DNA from: Kosakonia oryzendophytica
GTDB taxonomy: Bacteria > Pseudomonadota > Gammaproteobacteria > Enterobacterales > Enterobacteriaceae
Direction of reading: 5' to 3'
Assembly (NCBI RefSeq): GCF_900094925.1
Contig: NZ_FMAY01000006.1
Location: 124,001-188,000, forward strand
DNA: 64,000 nt
In this document: positions 31,599 through 40,138 of the stretch, piece after piece
How the letters are laid out: every line of letters starts with the position of its first letter
Numbering within the stretch: the stretch's first letter is position 1
Program-made: the position numbers and the translations under genes
The notes under the pieces: model-generated
Seen by the model: only the letters and a program-made list of their open reading frames with translations
The model's database searches: none
Told to the model about the DNA's origin: nothing

Positions 31599-33185
31599 AT
31601 GACACATACTGCCCCAGATAGTACGGGTGAACAGTTTGAAAAGTGTATTGCCGTTATTCGCGAGGCATCCATCGAAATTCTGTTATTGCTCAATGCGCAT
31701 TTCGATGAGGGAAAAGATCCCCGCTGGTTTTTAGAACAACTGGATATTGCGCGCCTCAGTATGGGTGGGTGGGGCGCAGTGGCTAAACGACTTAAACTCA
31801 ACGATGCGGAATTAACACAGTTCACTTTACAACTTCGCCATTTGCAGCAGCTCGTTCCGCACTATGAGAGCGGGCAAAACGTGACGGAAAATCAGCTTAT
31901 CGCCGCGTTGCGTTTTGTGGCGGCGTTAGAAAATCTGCGCGCTAAGCAGCCGTTGCTGAGTTACAACACGTTGACAAAAGTGAGCGATGCCCAGCAGAAA
32001 CAAGGCCTGACACAGTTGCGGGCGCTGGAGTTGATGATCACGTCGCTGGTGACGCAAGCATGGTCGGACCCGGAGCGGCTGCGTAACCATCTCAAAGTAC
32101 AGTTTGGTGCAGACCGCGTGCGGCGTTGGCTGCGCGTTGGCGATCGTAACGATGTGCTAAGTGGTATGCGGTTTAGTGAACTGGCGCTGATGCTGATCGA
32201 TAAGAAGGAGTTCAGCCAGCACTATGCGCGGATCTTCAATGACTCGTCGGTATTAACACTATTTCTGGAAACGCGTAAAACGCTACAGACGTTTCTGGAA
32301 GATATCCGCCAGATACGTGCGGCGGTGATTGCAAACCAGCCGCTGACGTCGAACCAGCTGAGTCTGCTGGCGAGTTATTACCCGCAAATCACCGGGCCGG
32401 TACAGCGGGCATGGGAAGAGGGGCGCACGAAAACAAACCCCGACGCATTACTGAAAGAAGCGGGAATGGGGCTGGACGCTTTCTGGGAACAAGCGCGGAA
32501 GAAAGATCGCGCGGCCGGAGGTGATGCAATGCCGATACGTGACAATATTGAACCGCCCGCGAAACGTGCGGCGCGTAGCCGCGAGGAGCGAGAGGTCATG
32601 CTCTCCGGGGCGTTATGGGGCGCGGTGGGCGTGATGGTGCTGTTAATGGTGATTGGCGCGTTCTGGATGTTTACCAGCGGGCTCTCCGTGCCGAATACCC
32701 GTGGAAGCGGTATTACCGTTCCGATTACCGAAGATCGCCAGCGGACATCGCCAAAGGAAGAACTGAGCAATATGGGGATTCCGCGCGATGAGAACAACTT
32801 CCGTTCGGCGATCGATCGCAATGACACCAAAGTGGTGTCGATGTTTTTACGGACGGGGATGAACTGGAAACTCTCCTGGACAGAACAGGCAATGGAGTCG
32901 GATTACAACGAAGTGCTGGACATGCTGCTCCGCTACCGGCTGCAAATGGATGAAAACCGGCCCTGTCGGCGGTTTATCACCACGTTGTCCCATGAAATGC
33001 TGGCGGGTAAAAAGCTCACTTCAACCGCAAAAAATTATCTGAGGGCATTTTGTACGCGGGACCCTGTGGTGGAGCGCCAGCGCTATGAGATGGAACAGGC
33101 GCAACTGCGCTATAACGCTGACCCGTCCGACGAGAACCGCAAACTGGCGGATATTCAGTCTGCCATCTATGACGTCATTGATTAA
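31599..33185 (+). CDS. STY4199-type HEPN-like membrane protein, function unknown
   Basis: A 528-residue protein with no clear enzymatic motif. Residues 1-310 are mainly alpha-helical and charged. One strong membrane helix lies near residues 347-366 (WGAVGVMVLLMVIGAFWMF), and a C-terminal domain of about 150 residues with ankyrin-like phrases (AIDRNDTKVVSMFLRTGM, YNEVLDMLLRYRL) follows. I associate it with the enterobacterial STY4199 family, described as HEPN-domain proteins and found near treF in Salmonella. That link is from memory and is not a computed match. The start has AAAGGAAAATA upstream of ATG. A terminator-like hairpin follows the stop. Confidence 0.6.
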   Translation: MTHTAPDSTGEQFEKCIAVIREASIEILLLLNAHFDEGKDPRWFLEQLDIARLSMGGWGAVAKRLKLNDAELTQFTLQLRHLQQLVPHYESGQNVTENQLIAALRFVAALENLRAKQPLLSYNTLTKVSDAQQKQGLTQLRALELMITSLVTQAWSDPERLRNHLKVQFGADRVRRWLRVGDRNDVLSGMRFSELALMLIDKKEFSQHYARIFNDSSVLTLFLETRKTLQTFLEDIRQIRAAVIANQPLTSNQLSLLASYYPQITGPVQRAWEEGRTKTNPDALLKEAGMGLDAFWEQARKKDRAAGGDAMPIRDNIEPPAKRAARSREEREVMLSGALWGAVGVMVLLMVIGAFWMFTSGLSVPNTRGSGITVPITEDRQRTSPKEELSNMGIPRDENNFRSAIDRNDTKVVSMFLRTGMNWKLSWTEQAMESDYNEVLDMLLRYRLQMDENRPCRRFITTLSHEMLAGKKLTSTAKNYLRAFCTRDPVVERQRYEMEQAQLRYNADPSDENRKLADIQSAIYDVID

Positions 33186-33192
33186 TCAAATC

Positions 33193-33220
33193 TGCCCGGT
33201 AGCGCAATGCTTGCCGGGCA
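33193..33220 (+). terminator. Hairpin between convergent STY4199-like gene and treF
   Basis: TGCCCGG (33193-33199) and CCGGGCA (33214-33220) form a stem followed by TTTT on the plus strand, 8 bases after the stop at 33185. The core GCCCGG-TAGCGCAATGCT-GCCGGGC places it in the local REP-like family. Confidence 0.72.
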
Positions 33221-33226
33221 TTTTCG

Positions 33227-34876
33227 TTACGGCTCGCCGTATAAACCAATCAGTCTGCGCACCACACCGTTTGTCCAGCCAAAGCCATCCTGTAGTGGGT
33301 ACTCCCCACCGCCCCCTTCAGCAGGGGTGCTGCTGGCAATGTGGTACTTCTCAATCAGCTTATGGTGATGCTGGTAATAATGATTTACCGTTTGTAGCCA
33401 GCTATGGGCGATTTCGTTGCCCAGTGAATCATTGCCATACAGTTTGAAGCCCTGAATGGCCATCCACTGTAGCGGCGCCCAACCGTTGGGTTTATCCCAC
33501 TGTTCACCGGTCTCATACTCGGTTGCCAGAATGCCGCCCGGCGTCAGCAGTCGCGCTGTAACGGCTTCCGCCACCCGGTCAGCCTGTTCATGCGTCGCCA
33601 TACCGACATACAGCGGGACGATACTGGCAGCGGAAAACAGTGCCATCTCTTCACGACGCCAGTCATAGTCGCGGTAGCAGCCATGCTCATCATCCCACAT
33701 GTAACGGTTAACCGCTGCCCGGCGATCGCTGGCTTTCTGGCGAAACAGCGCTTCCCGTTCGCGGTCGCCCTTCAGACCGGAAATGTTGGCGATGGTGCTT
33801 TCCAGCTTAAACAGGAACGCATTCAAATCGATAGGAATAAACTGCGTGGTGCGGATACTCGCCAGACGATGGGCGTCGCGCAGCCAGCGTGACGAGTAAT
33901 CCCAGCCGGACGCTGCACCGGCACGCAGATCGCGGTAGACTTCGTTGGCCGGTCGCCCCGAGTTACGCGCGGTCTCCACGTCTTCAATCCAGGATTCGTC
34001 GCGTGGCGTATCACGGTCATCCCAGTAGCGATTAAGCAGTGAGCCATCAGGCATGCGCACCACATGGCGGTAGGCCTGGTTGAGCGCCAGCGACTCTGCG
34101 CCATCCATCCAGAAGGCGTACTCCATCAGCAAGTGTTCAAGATAGCGCCGCGCACCGCGTACACCATCCTCTTCAAACAGTTCCACCATCAGCGCAAAGA
34201 CGGGCGGCTGCGAGCGGCTCAGGTAGTAGGTCCGGTTACCGTTCGGGATATGGCCGTAGCGTTCGATCATCCACGCAAAGTTATCCGCCATACAGCGCAG
34301 CAGATCGTCACGACCGCTTTCCGCCAGCCCAAGCATGGTGAAATAGGAGTCCCAGTAGTAGGTTTCACGGAATCGACCGCCAGGCACAATATAGGCTTGC
34401 GGCAGCGCCAGTAATGAAGACCACGGGATATGATCCTGGGGCTCGCGGGTCAGTACTGGCCACAGGTGATCGATATGCTCTTTCAGCGAACGACTGGGGT
34501 CGGAGATATACTCTTTGGCGTAGTTTTCCGGCATCCAGAAATGTCTCGCGACAAACTGACGCAGGTCGAATTCCGGTTTGCGTTTGATTTTACGATAGCG
34601 AATCAGAATATCGAGCGGATCCATTTTCGGCGCGCAATCGGGAAACGTTTTGCTATCGGCGAAGATGCGTGATGATTGCACGTGTTCAAACAGTTCAAGG
34701 TAACGATCGGCAGGGGTAAGCGCATCCGACGCGGGAAGCCCTTCGATCATTTCCGGTTCCGGCTCCGCCTCGATCATTTCATCCAGTTTTAACTCGCACG
34801 GATCGGTTTCGTAGACGGTTTCTTCTGCAATCACGAATTCGATAGGTTCTGCGCTTTGTTGTTTCTGGTTGAACAT
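33227..34876 (-). CDS. treF: Cytoplasmic trehalase TreF
   Basis: GH37 alpha,alpha-trehalase that hydrolyses cytoplasmic trehalose to two glucose molecules. The 549 residues equal E. coli TreF. Both family signatures are present: [15 protein letters not shown] and [13 protein letters not shown], with catalytic-site segments [14 protein letters not shown] and [17 protein letters not shown]. An upstream frame opens at 34972, but the ATG at 34876 matches E. coli and has GGAGG upstream. E. coli treF is partly RpoS-dependent and osmotically induced. It is divergent from a GNAT gene across 308 bases. Confidence 0.97.
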   Translation of the reverse strand: MFNQKQQSAEPIEFVIAEETVYETDPCELKLDEMIEAEPEPEMIEGLPASDALTPADRYLELFEHVQSSRIFADSKTFPDCAPKMDPLDILIRYRKIKRKPEFDLRQFVARHFWMPENYAKEYISDPSRSLKEHIDHLWPVLTREPQDHIPWSSLLALPQAYIVPGGRFRETYYWDSYFTMLGLAESGRDDLLRCMADNFAWMIERYGHIPNGNRTYYLSRSQPPVFALMVELFEEDGVRGARRYLEHLLMEYAFWMDGAESLALNQAYRHVVRMPDGSLLNRYWDDRDTPRDESWIEDVETARNSGRPANEVYRDLRAGAASGWDYSSRWLRDAHRLASIRTTQFIPIDLNAFLFKLESTIANISGLKGDREREALFRQKASDRRAAVNRYMWDDEHGCYRDYDWRREEMALFSAASIVPLYVGMATHEQADRVAEAVTARLLTPGGILATEYETGEQWDKPNGWAPLQWMAIQGFKLYGNDSLGNEIAHSWLQTVNHYYQHHHKLIEKYHIASSTPAEGGGGEYPLQDGFGWTNGVVRRLIGLYGEP

Positions 34877-35184
34877 AGTGACGTTGGCCTCCGGATGTCG
34901 TCGTAAAAAAATGACGGGTGTTGCCCGGTTCTTTAATAAGCGTAGACATTCGCTTCGGTCTGTGAAAGACAAACTGTGCGCTTGATCACGTTTCTTTATC
35001 GGGTAACGGTTGGCGAATTTTCCATAACCTGTTGTTTATTCATAAACAAAACGGATAACCCAACGGCTGGCGCAGCGGCGAAATTCGGAGCATTCGTTTT
35101 GCAACGATTTGTGAATAATCCCCCCGCTGTACACTCGTGCAGGGTAAAGTGAGGGGATTGCCCGTCATAAAGAGGAAGCGCTAT
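34877..35184. promoter_or_regulatory. treF/GNAT divergent intergenic region with an 18-bp palindrome
   Basis: No gene is seen in these 308 bases. At 35032-35049, TTGTTTAT and ATAAACAA form perfect 8-bp arms around a 2-base centre, a plausible operator. The rest would hold the promoters of the two divergent genes. Confidence 0.5.
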
Positions 35185-35592
35185 TTGGAACTCGCCACTA
35201 TTACGTTAGAGCAATGTCTCGATATCCGCCATGCGGTACTGTGGCCGCAGCTTGAGCGGGATGCCTCGCGCGTGGAAGGCGATGAGCAGGCCTGGCATTA
35301 TGGCGTATTGTCGCAGCAGCAGATCGTCAGTTGTTTATCTGTGTTTTTGCTCGGCGATCGTCACTGCCAGATCCGCAAATTTGCCACTTTGCAGGCGCAT
35401 CAACAGCGTGGGTTTGGCGGTTTTTTATTGCGCTCGGTGCTCGATCGGCTACTGCAAACAGGCATGGCGTCGGTACAACTGGATGCCAGAACATCGGCCA
35501 CATCGTTCTATACCCGTTTTGGTTTTATAGCCGAAGGGACACCGTTCTGTAAAAAAGGGGTGGAGTACATTCGCATGTCGCGCGGGTTATAA
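35185..35592 (+). CDS. GNAT-family acetyltransferase
   Basis: Small single-domain N-acetyltransferase of 135 residues. The acetyl-CoA-binding strand and loop read IRKFATLQAHQQRGFGGFLL, and the third motif is TSFYTRFGF, typical of ElaA/PhnO-like small GNATs. The start is not ATG: TTG at 35185 has GAGGA 8 bases upstream and fits the fold; the GTG at 35137 opens the same frame but would add 16 residues not typical of the family. The substrate is unknown. It is convergent with aguA, with a hairpin between. Confidence 0.78.
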   Translation: MELATITLEQCLDIRHAVLWPQLERDASRVEGDEQAWHYGVLSQQQIVSCLSVFLLGDRHCQIRKFATLQAHQQRGFGGFLLRSVLDRLLQTGMASVQLDARTSATSFYTRFGFIAEGTPFCKKGVEYIRMSRGL

Positions 35593-35595
35593 ACA

Positions 35596-35619
35596 CCCGG
35601 CGACATGGCTGCCGCCGGG
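35596..35619. terminator. Hairpin between GNAT gene and aguA
   Basis: CCCGGCG (35596-35602) and CGCCGGG (35613-35619) form a 7-bp stem in the 34-base gap between two convergent genes. There is no U-run, so it is better described as a REP-like end structure. Confidence 0.5.
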
Positions 35620-35626
35620 AGGAGGG

Positions 35627-36709
35627 TTAACGCGGGATTTGCTGGGTAATGCAGTGGATGTTGCCGCCGCCGAGCAAAATTTCGCGCGCCGGGACACCGG
35701 TAATGACAAAGCCGGGGTACATCTCTTCGAACAGCGCCTGTGCTTTGGCATCGGTTGCCGCATCCAGCAGTGGGAAAATAATCTGCTGATTGCTGACCAG
35801 ATAGTTGACGTAGGAACCGGCCAGGCGGTTGCCTTCATGGCGCTCAATCGCCGTGCCTTTTTCCACACCAATGGTCTCTTCCGCGCTGGCGTACAGCGGT
35901 TGCGGAGAGGGCATTTTCCAGACTTTCAGTGTGCGACCCTGCGCATCCTTTACGTTCTCCAGCACGTTGAGCGCTGCAACGGAGCGGGCGTACTGAGGAT
36001 CGTTCTGGTCGTCAGTCCAGTGCAGCGCCACTTCGCCAGGACGCACGAAGCAGCACATATTGTCGATGTGGCCATCGGTTTCGTCATTAAACACACCTTC
36101 CGGCAACCAGATTATTTGCGATACGCCAAGATAGTCGCGCAACTGCTGCTCAATCTGATCCTGGCTTAACCCCGGATTGCGGTTGGGGTTCAGCAGGCAT
36201 TCGGCGGTGGTCAGCAATGTGCCTTCGCCGTCAACGTGGATCGAGCCACCTTCCAGAATCAAATCCGTGTGATAGCAAGGCATCTGGTGGTAGTTCGCCA
36301 CCTGAGCCGCAACCTGTTGATCGCGGTCCCACGGCGCGTACAACCCGCCGTTGAAGCCGCCCCAGGCGTTAAACGTCCAGCTAATGCCACGCCGTTCGCC
36401 CGCCGCATTGCGCACCACGGTGGGGCCGGTGTCGCGCATCCAGGCGTCATCGCTCTCCATCTCCACCAGCGTCACTTCAGCGGGCAGGGTGGCGCGCGCT
36501 TTGGTCATCTCAGCGACCGGGACGCCCATAATAACCGGCGTACTGTGCGAGATAGCCTTTGCCACTGCGGCAAAAGCCTGCTGCGCGGGGGCGGCATCTG
36601 CGCGCCAGTTATCCGTGCGATAAGGCCAAATCATCCATACCGCCTGGTGTGGCGCCCACTCTGCGGGCATGGCAAATCCATCTTTCACCGGCGTGGTCAG
36701 CTGTGACAT
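35627..36709 (-). CDS. aguA: Agmatine deiminase AguA
   Basis: Cytosolic guanidine-modifying enzyme (PPADH family) converting agmatine to N-carbamoylputrescine and ammonia. Motifs: [14 protein letters not shown] near the start, [32 protein letters not shown], and the nucleophile Cys353 in [10 protein letters not shown]. Length 360 aa is typical. It follows aguB by 3 bases, so the two enzymes are made together and act in sequence toward putrescine. E. coli K-12 lacks this pair and uses SpeB instead. The family also includes peptidylarginine deiminases, but this residue pattern and the aguB partner favour agmatine. Confidence 0.95.
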   Translation of the reverse strand: MSQLTTPVKDGFAMPAEWAPHQAVWMIWPYRTDNWRADAAPAQQAFAAVAKAISHSTPVIMGVPVAEMTKARATLPAEVTLVEMESDDAWMRDTGPTVVRNAAGERRGISWTFNAWGGFNGGLYAPWDRDQQVAAQVANYHQMPCYHTDLILEGGSIHVDGEGTLLTTAECLLNPNRNPGLSQDQIEQQLRDYLGVSQIIWLPEGVFNDETDGHIDNMCCFVRPGEVALHWTDDQNDPQYARSVAALNVLENVKDAQGRTLKVWKMPSPQPLYASAEETIGVEKGTAIERHEGNRLAGSYVNYLVSNQQIIFPLLDAATDAKAQALFEEMYPGFVITGVPAREILLGGGNIHCITQQIPR

Positions 36710-36712
36710 CGG

Positions 36713-37597
36713 TTAGCTCCTTACGCTGCCATCAGAGGTGGCGATGGCGCCATACATGTTCGGGCGACGGTCGCGGAACAAACCCCAGGCGGCGCGCTGT
36801 GCGGCAACGGCATCCAGATCGAAAGTGTGCACTAGCACCGATTCGTCGGTTTTGTTTGCCTGCTCCACCAGGGCACCGGTCTGATCGGCAATGAAAGAGG
36901 AGCCGTAGAAGGTCATTTCCAGACCTTCAATGTATTTGCTGGCTTCGGTACCGATGCGGTTAGAGGCAATCACCGGAATGACGTTAGCGGCAGCGTGGCC
37001 CTGCTGGACGCGGGTCCAGTGCGGCTGGCTGTCGATGTCCGGGTAGGCGGGTTCAGAGCCGATTGCCGTCGGGTAGAAGATCACTTCTGCGCCCTGCAGT
37101 GCCAGGCAACGTGCGGTTTCCGGGAACCACTGATCCCAGCAGATACCAACGCCGACTTTGGCATAGCGGGTGTTCCACACTTTGAAGCCGGTATCACCAG
37201 GGATAAAGAACTGTTTTTCCTGGTACGCCGGGCCGTTCGGAATATGGGTTTTACGGTAGGTGTCCAGCACGCTGCCGTCGGCGTCGATCATCACCAGCGA
37301 GTTGTAATAGGCGTTATTGCTCTTTTCAAACAGGCTCAGTGGCAGCACCACTTCCAGCTCTTTTGCCAGCGCAGAGAAGTGCTTAATCAGTGGGCTGGTG
37401 GCGACTTCCTGTGCCAGCGCGTAGTGTTCCGGGCTTTGGTCGATGCAGAAATAGGGCGCAGCGAACAGTTCCTGAATGAGGATGATCTGCGCGCCTTTGC
37501 TGTGGGCTTCACGGACCAGGCGTTCAGCGTTCTGAATGTTTTTTTCCAGATCCCAGCTACAGGCCATTTGCGTTGCGGCGACTGTGACATTTCTCAT
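36713..37597 (-). CDS. aguB: N-carbamoylputrescine amidohydrolase AguB
   Basis: Nitrilase-superfamily amidase of 294 residues that splits N-carbamoylputrescine into putrescine, CO2 and ammonia. The catalytic triad is Glu43 (LIQELFAAPYF), Lys116 (YRKTHIP) and Cys153 (GICWDQWFPE). It is the first gene of aguBA, followed 3 bases later by aguA, and is divergent from a LysR gene across 129 bases. With speF nearby, the window encodes two separate routes to putrescine. Confidence 0.96.
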   Translation of the reverse strand: MRNVTVAATQMACSWDLEKNIQNAERLVREAHSKGAQIILIQELFAAPYFCIDQSPEHYALAQEVATSPLIKHFSALAKELEVVLPLSLFEKSNNAYYNSLVMIDADGSVLDTYRKTHIPNGPAYQEKQFFIPGDTGFKVWNTRYAKVGVGICWDQWFPETARCLALQGAEVIFYPTAIGSEPAYPDIDSQPHWTRVQQGHAAANVIPVIASNRIGTEASKYIEGLEMTFYGSSFIADQTGALVEQANKTDESVLVHTFDLDAVAAQRAAWGLFRDRRPNMYGAIATSDGSVRS

Positions 37598-37726
37598 AAA
37601 AAATCTCCCGTGGTTCTCAGTTCAGGCGGTGCAGAGCATCAGCACTTATTTTGCTGCAAACTATAGCAACGAAAACCGTTATGCATAAAATGTATTGTTA
37701 TCATGAAAACATGAACAGGATGCATA
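37598..37726. promoter_or_regulatory. aguB/LysR divergent control region
   Basis: The 129-base spacer contains a 10-bp palindrome TTATGCATAA (about 37679-37688) and an inverted repeat TCATG-AAAA-CATGA (37701-37714) close to the LysR start. LysR proteins usually bind such dyads between divergent genes; which of these is the operator is not decidable by eye. Confidence 0.5.
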
Positions 37727-38626
37727 GTGGCGATGGATCTGAACTTGCTGCGGTTGGTGCCTATTCTGGCGAAAGAGAAAAATGTCACCCGTGCGGCGCA
37801 GAAAGCGAACCTTTCCCAGTCGGCGTTTAGCCACGCGCTGAACCGCCTGCGCGAACAGTTAAATGATGAGATGTTTATCCGCACCCGCAACGGCATGGAG
37901 CCCACGCCCTATGCAGCGATGATGATCCCGGTGATTGAGAATGCGCTCAGCAAGCTGGATACCGCCACGCGCGGGCCGAGTCACTTTGATCCGCTGCGTG
38001 ATGCGCACACCTTTTATATCGGCGCGGTGGATTACTTCGAATTTATGTTTATGCCGGTGCTGACCGCGCGTTTTAAAACCATCGCGCCCAATGTGCGCTT
38101 GTCTGTCGATATTCTGTCGGAGACGATAAAAGTCGAACGGGTTGAGAAGGGGCAACTGGATGCATTTATTGGTGTGGATAATGTGCAGCATATTCCGCAC
38201 TATTTTAATAAACACCCACTTATTTCTGACCATTTTGTGGCCATTGCCTCTGTTGATCGCCACGATTTGCCCGACCAATTGACGATGAAACACCTTGTCA
38301 GCGAACCACAAATCCATTTACCCGCGGTCAGTTCAGGCGCGGATCATATTGACGGCTGGCTGTTGTCGCAGCATCTCTATCGTCCTCTGGCGACGGTGGT
38401 GCAGAGTTATGCTGTCGGTGGGCGTGTGGCGGTGGCATCCGGTTATTTGATGTGCGTACCTTTCCGCATCGCGCAGGAGCTGGCGAAGATGTTGCCGCTG
38501 CGTATCCTGGATCTGCCGGACGGCGCGCCATCGTACGATTTATTGCTACTTACCCACCGTTTGTATGACTACCAGCCTGCGGTACAGTGGCTGATTAATG
38601 AGTTAAAAACGGTGCGGATAGCGTGA
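37727..38626 (+). CDS. LysR-family regulator, probably of aguBA
   Basis: A 299-residue LysR regulator: helix-turn-helix at about residues 5-62 (KNVTRAAQKANLSQSAFSHALNRLR), linker helix, then the two-lobed effector domain. I chose GTG at 37727 because AGGA lies about 6 bases upstream; the ATG at 37733 is the alternative. Being divergent from aguBA suggests it senses agmatine, carbamoylputrescine or a related compound. That is inference from gene order. A bidirectional terminator follows. Confidence 0.85.
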   Translation: MAMDLNLLRLVPILAKEKNVTRAAQKANLSQSAFSHALNRLREQLNDEMFIRTRNGMEPTPYAAMMIPVIENALSKLDTATRGPSHFDPLRDAHTFYIGAVDYFEFMFMPVLTARFKTIAPNVRLSVDILSETIKVERVEKGQLDAFIGVDNVQHIPHYFNKHPLISDHFVAIASVDRHDLPDQLTMKHLVSEPQIHLPAVSSGADHIDGWLLSQHLYRPLATVVQSYAVGGRVAVASGYLMCVPFRIAQELAKMLPLRILDLPDGAPSYDLLLLTHRLYDYQPAVQWLINELKTVRIA

Positions 38627-38700
38627 CCCCCTTGTGTTATGAACAAGGCAGGAAATACAGTGCCAACTCATGTCAGGATAAGGGTGCTGCGGTACAAGCG

Positions 38701-38732
38701 AAAAAAAACCGACGGGTGAGGTCGGTTTTTTT
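38701..38732. terminator. Bidirectional rho-independent terminator
   Basis: AAAAAACCGAC (38703-38713) and GTCGGTTTTTT (38721-38731) form an 11-bp stem with A and U runs on both flanks. It serves the LysR gene on the plus strand and could serve potE on the minus strand, whose stop is 86 bases away. Confidence 0.88.
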
Positions 38733-38818
38733 ACATCCAACGTATCGGGTCACTGCGGATTCTTCCTGCCCAGGCAGCGCAGAACTGTGCTGACAGAGAG
38801 CGCTTGAACCCTGCAGAC

Positions 38819-40138
38819 TCAACTGTGCTTGTTGGTCAGTTCAAAGCGTGGTGAAACCAGCCCATACAGCGTCCAGCCGAGGAAGGTCACGATTGAGCCG
38901 TAGAGCATGGCCTCTTCACCGGAGGAGTAAAGCGCGTAGAAGCTGTACAGCGCACCGATAAAGGCGACAACGTTAGCGGCTTTGGCTTTCGACGGGGCAA
39001 CGTTGGCCATTTTCTGAATGATAACCAGCGCAGCCATCGACAGAATGTACGGGATGATGTTGGTGACCACCGCCAGATTGACCAGCACGTTAAACTGGCT
39101 GTTCAGCGACGGGCTGATGGTCATCAGCGATAATCCACTCTGGATAACCACAATGGTCAGCATCCCCTGCACCGGCGCATCCACTTTCGTCACGCGTGAG
39201 AAGATTTTCGGGAAATAACCTTCGTCGGCGGAAGATTTAAAGACCTGCGCAATGGTGAACTGCCAGCCGAGCAGTGACCCGCAACAGGACATGATCATCA
39301 GCGCCATGATCACTTTCCCGACTGCCGGGGTAAACATCTGCGCGAAAGCCAGCCCAAACGGTGCCGTGGAGTTCGCCAGGTCCATATTGGGGACAATCCC
39401 GGCAATCACGTTGGTTGAAATGATGTAAATCGCCGCTGCGCCCAATGTTCCGCCCAGTACTGCAATCGGTACGTTACGTTCCGGGTTGTCTACCACGTCG
39501 GCGTTTGCACAAGCCGACTCAAGGCCAAGGAATGCCCATAACGTCATGGCGATAGAGGAACCGACCGCACTGAAGAATGGCACGTTGTGTGGGTTCCATG
39601 AGGCGACATACAGGCTCGGGCTAAACCAGAACCAGCCGATGATGCACAGGCCCACCACCGGAATAATCACCCCCCAGACGGTGATACTGCTGATCTGCCC
39701 GGTAATGCGCGCACCGCCGAAGTTAGCCACGGTGCAAATCCACAAGACGCCAATCGTCGCGAGACCAATCTGTACCGGCGTCAGCGACGCACCAAACAGT
39801 TCGGTACCGTAACCCACTGCGGAAATCGCAATGGCCACGTTAGCAATTAGCAGCGACATGCCATAGGTGTAGTTCGCCATAAAGTTGCCGGATTTGCCGA
39901 ACGCGTACTCCGCATAGCCGCCCATGCCTCCGGATTTGCGGCTGAACATACCACACTTGGCAAATGCCCATGCCAGCGCCATCGAACCCACGGCGGTCAC
40001 CAGCCAGGAGATTATCGAGATGGTACCGACTTCTGCCAGCTTGGTGGGCAGCATAATAATCCCGGAGCCCATCATATTGACCATGGTCAGAATGGTGAGC
40101 TGGAGAACGCCCATCTTATTGGATTTTTGAGCACTCAT
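38819..40138 (-). CDS. potE: Putrescine/ornithine antiporter PotE
   Basis: Inner-membrane APC-family transporter with 12 helices that exchanges cytoplasmic putrescine for external ornithine, also working as a putrescine/proton symporter. The 439 residues align with E. coli PotE nearly throughout, including MMGSGIIMLPTKLAEVGT and FLGLESACANADVV. It overlaps the end of speF by 4 bases, so decarboxylase and antiporter are co-translated. With SpeF it consumes a cytoplasmic proton per cycle and exports the product, a recognised route of acid tolerance. Confidence 0.97.
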   Translation of the reverse strand: MSAQKSNKMGVLQLTILTMVNMMGSGIIMLPTKLAEVGTISIISWLVTAVGSMALAWAFAKCGMFSRKSGGMGGYAEYAFGKSGNFMANYTYGMSLLIANVAIAISAVGYGTELFGASLTPVQIGLATIGVLWICTVANFGGARITGQISSITVWGVIIPVVGLCIIGWFWFSPSLYVASWNPHNVPFFSAVGSSIAMTLWAFLGLESACANADVVDNPERNVPIAVLGGTLGAAAIYIISTNVIAGIVPNMDLANSTAPFGLAFAQMFTPAVGKVIMALMIMSCCGSLLGWQFTIAQVFKSSADEGYFPKIFSRVTKVDAPVQGMLTIVVIQSGLSLMTISPSLNSQFNVLVNLAVVTNIIPYILSMAALVIIQKMANVAPSKAKAANVVAFIGALYSFYALYSSGEEAMLYGSIVTFLGWTLYGLVSPRFELTNKHS

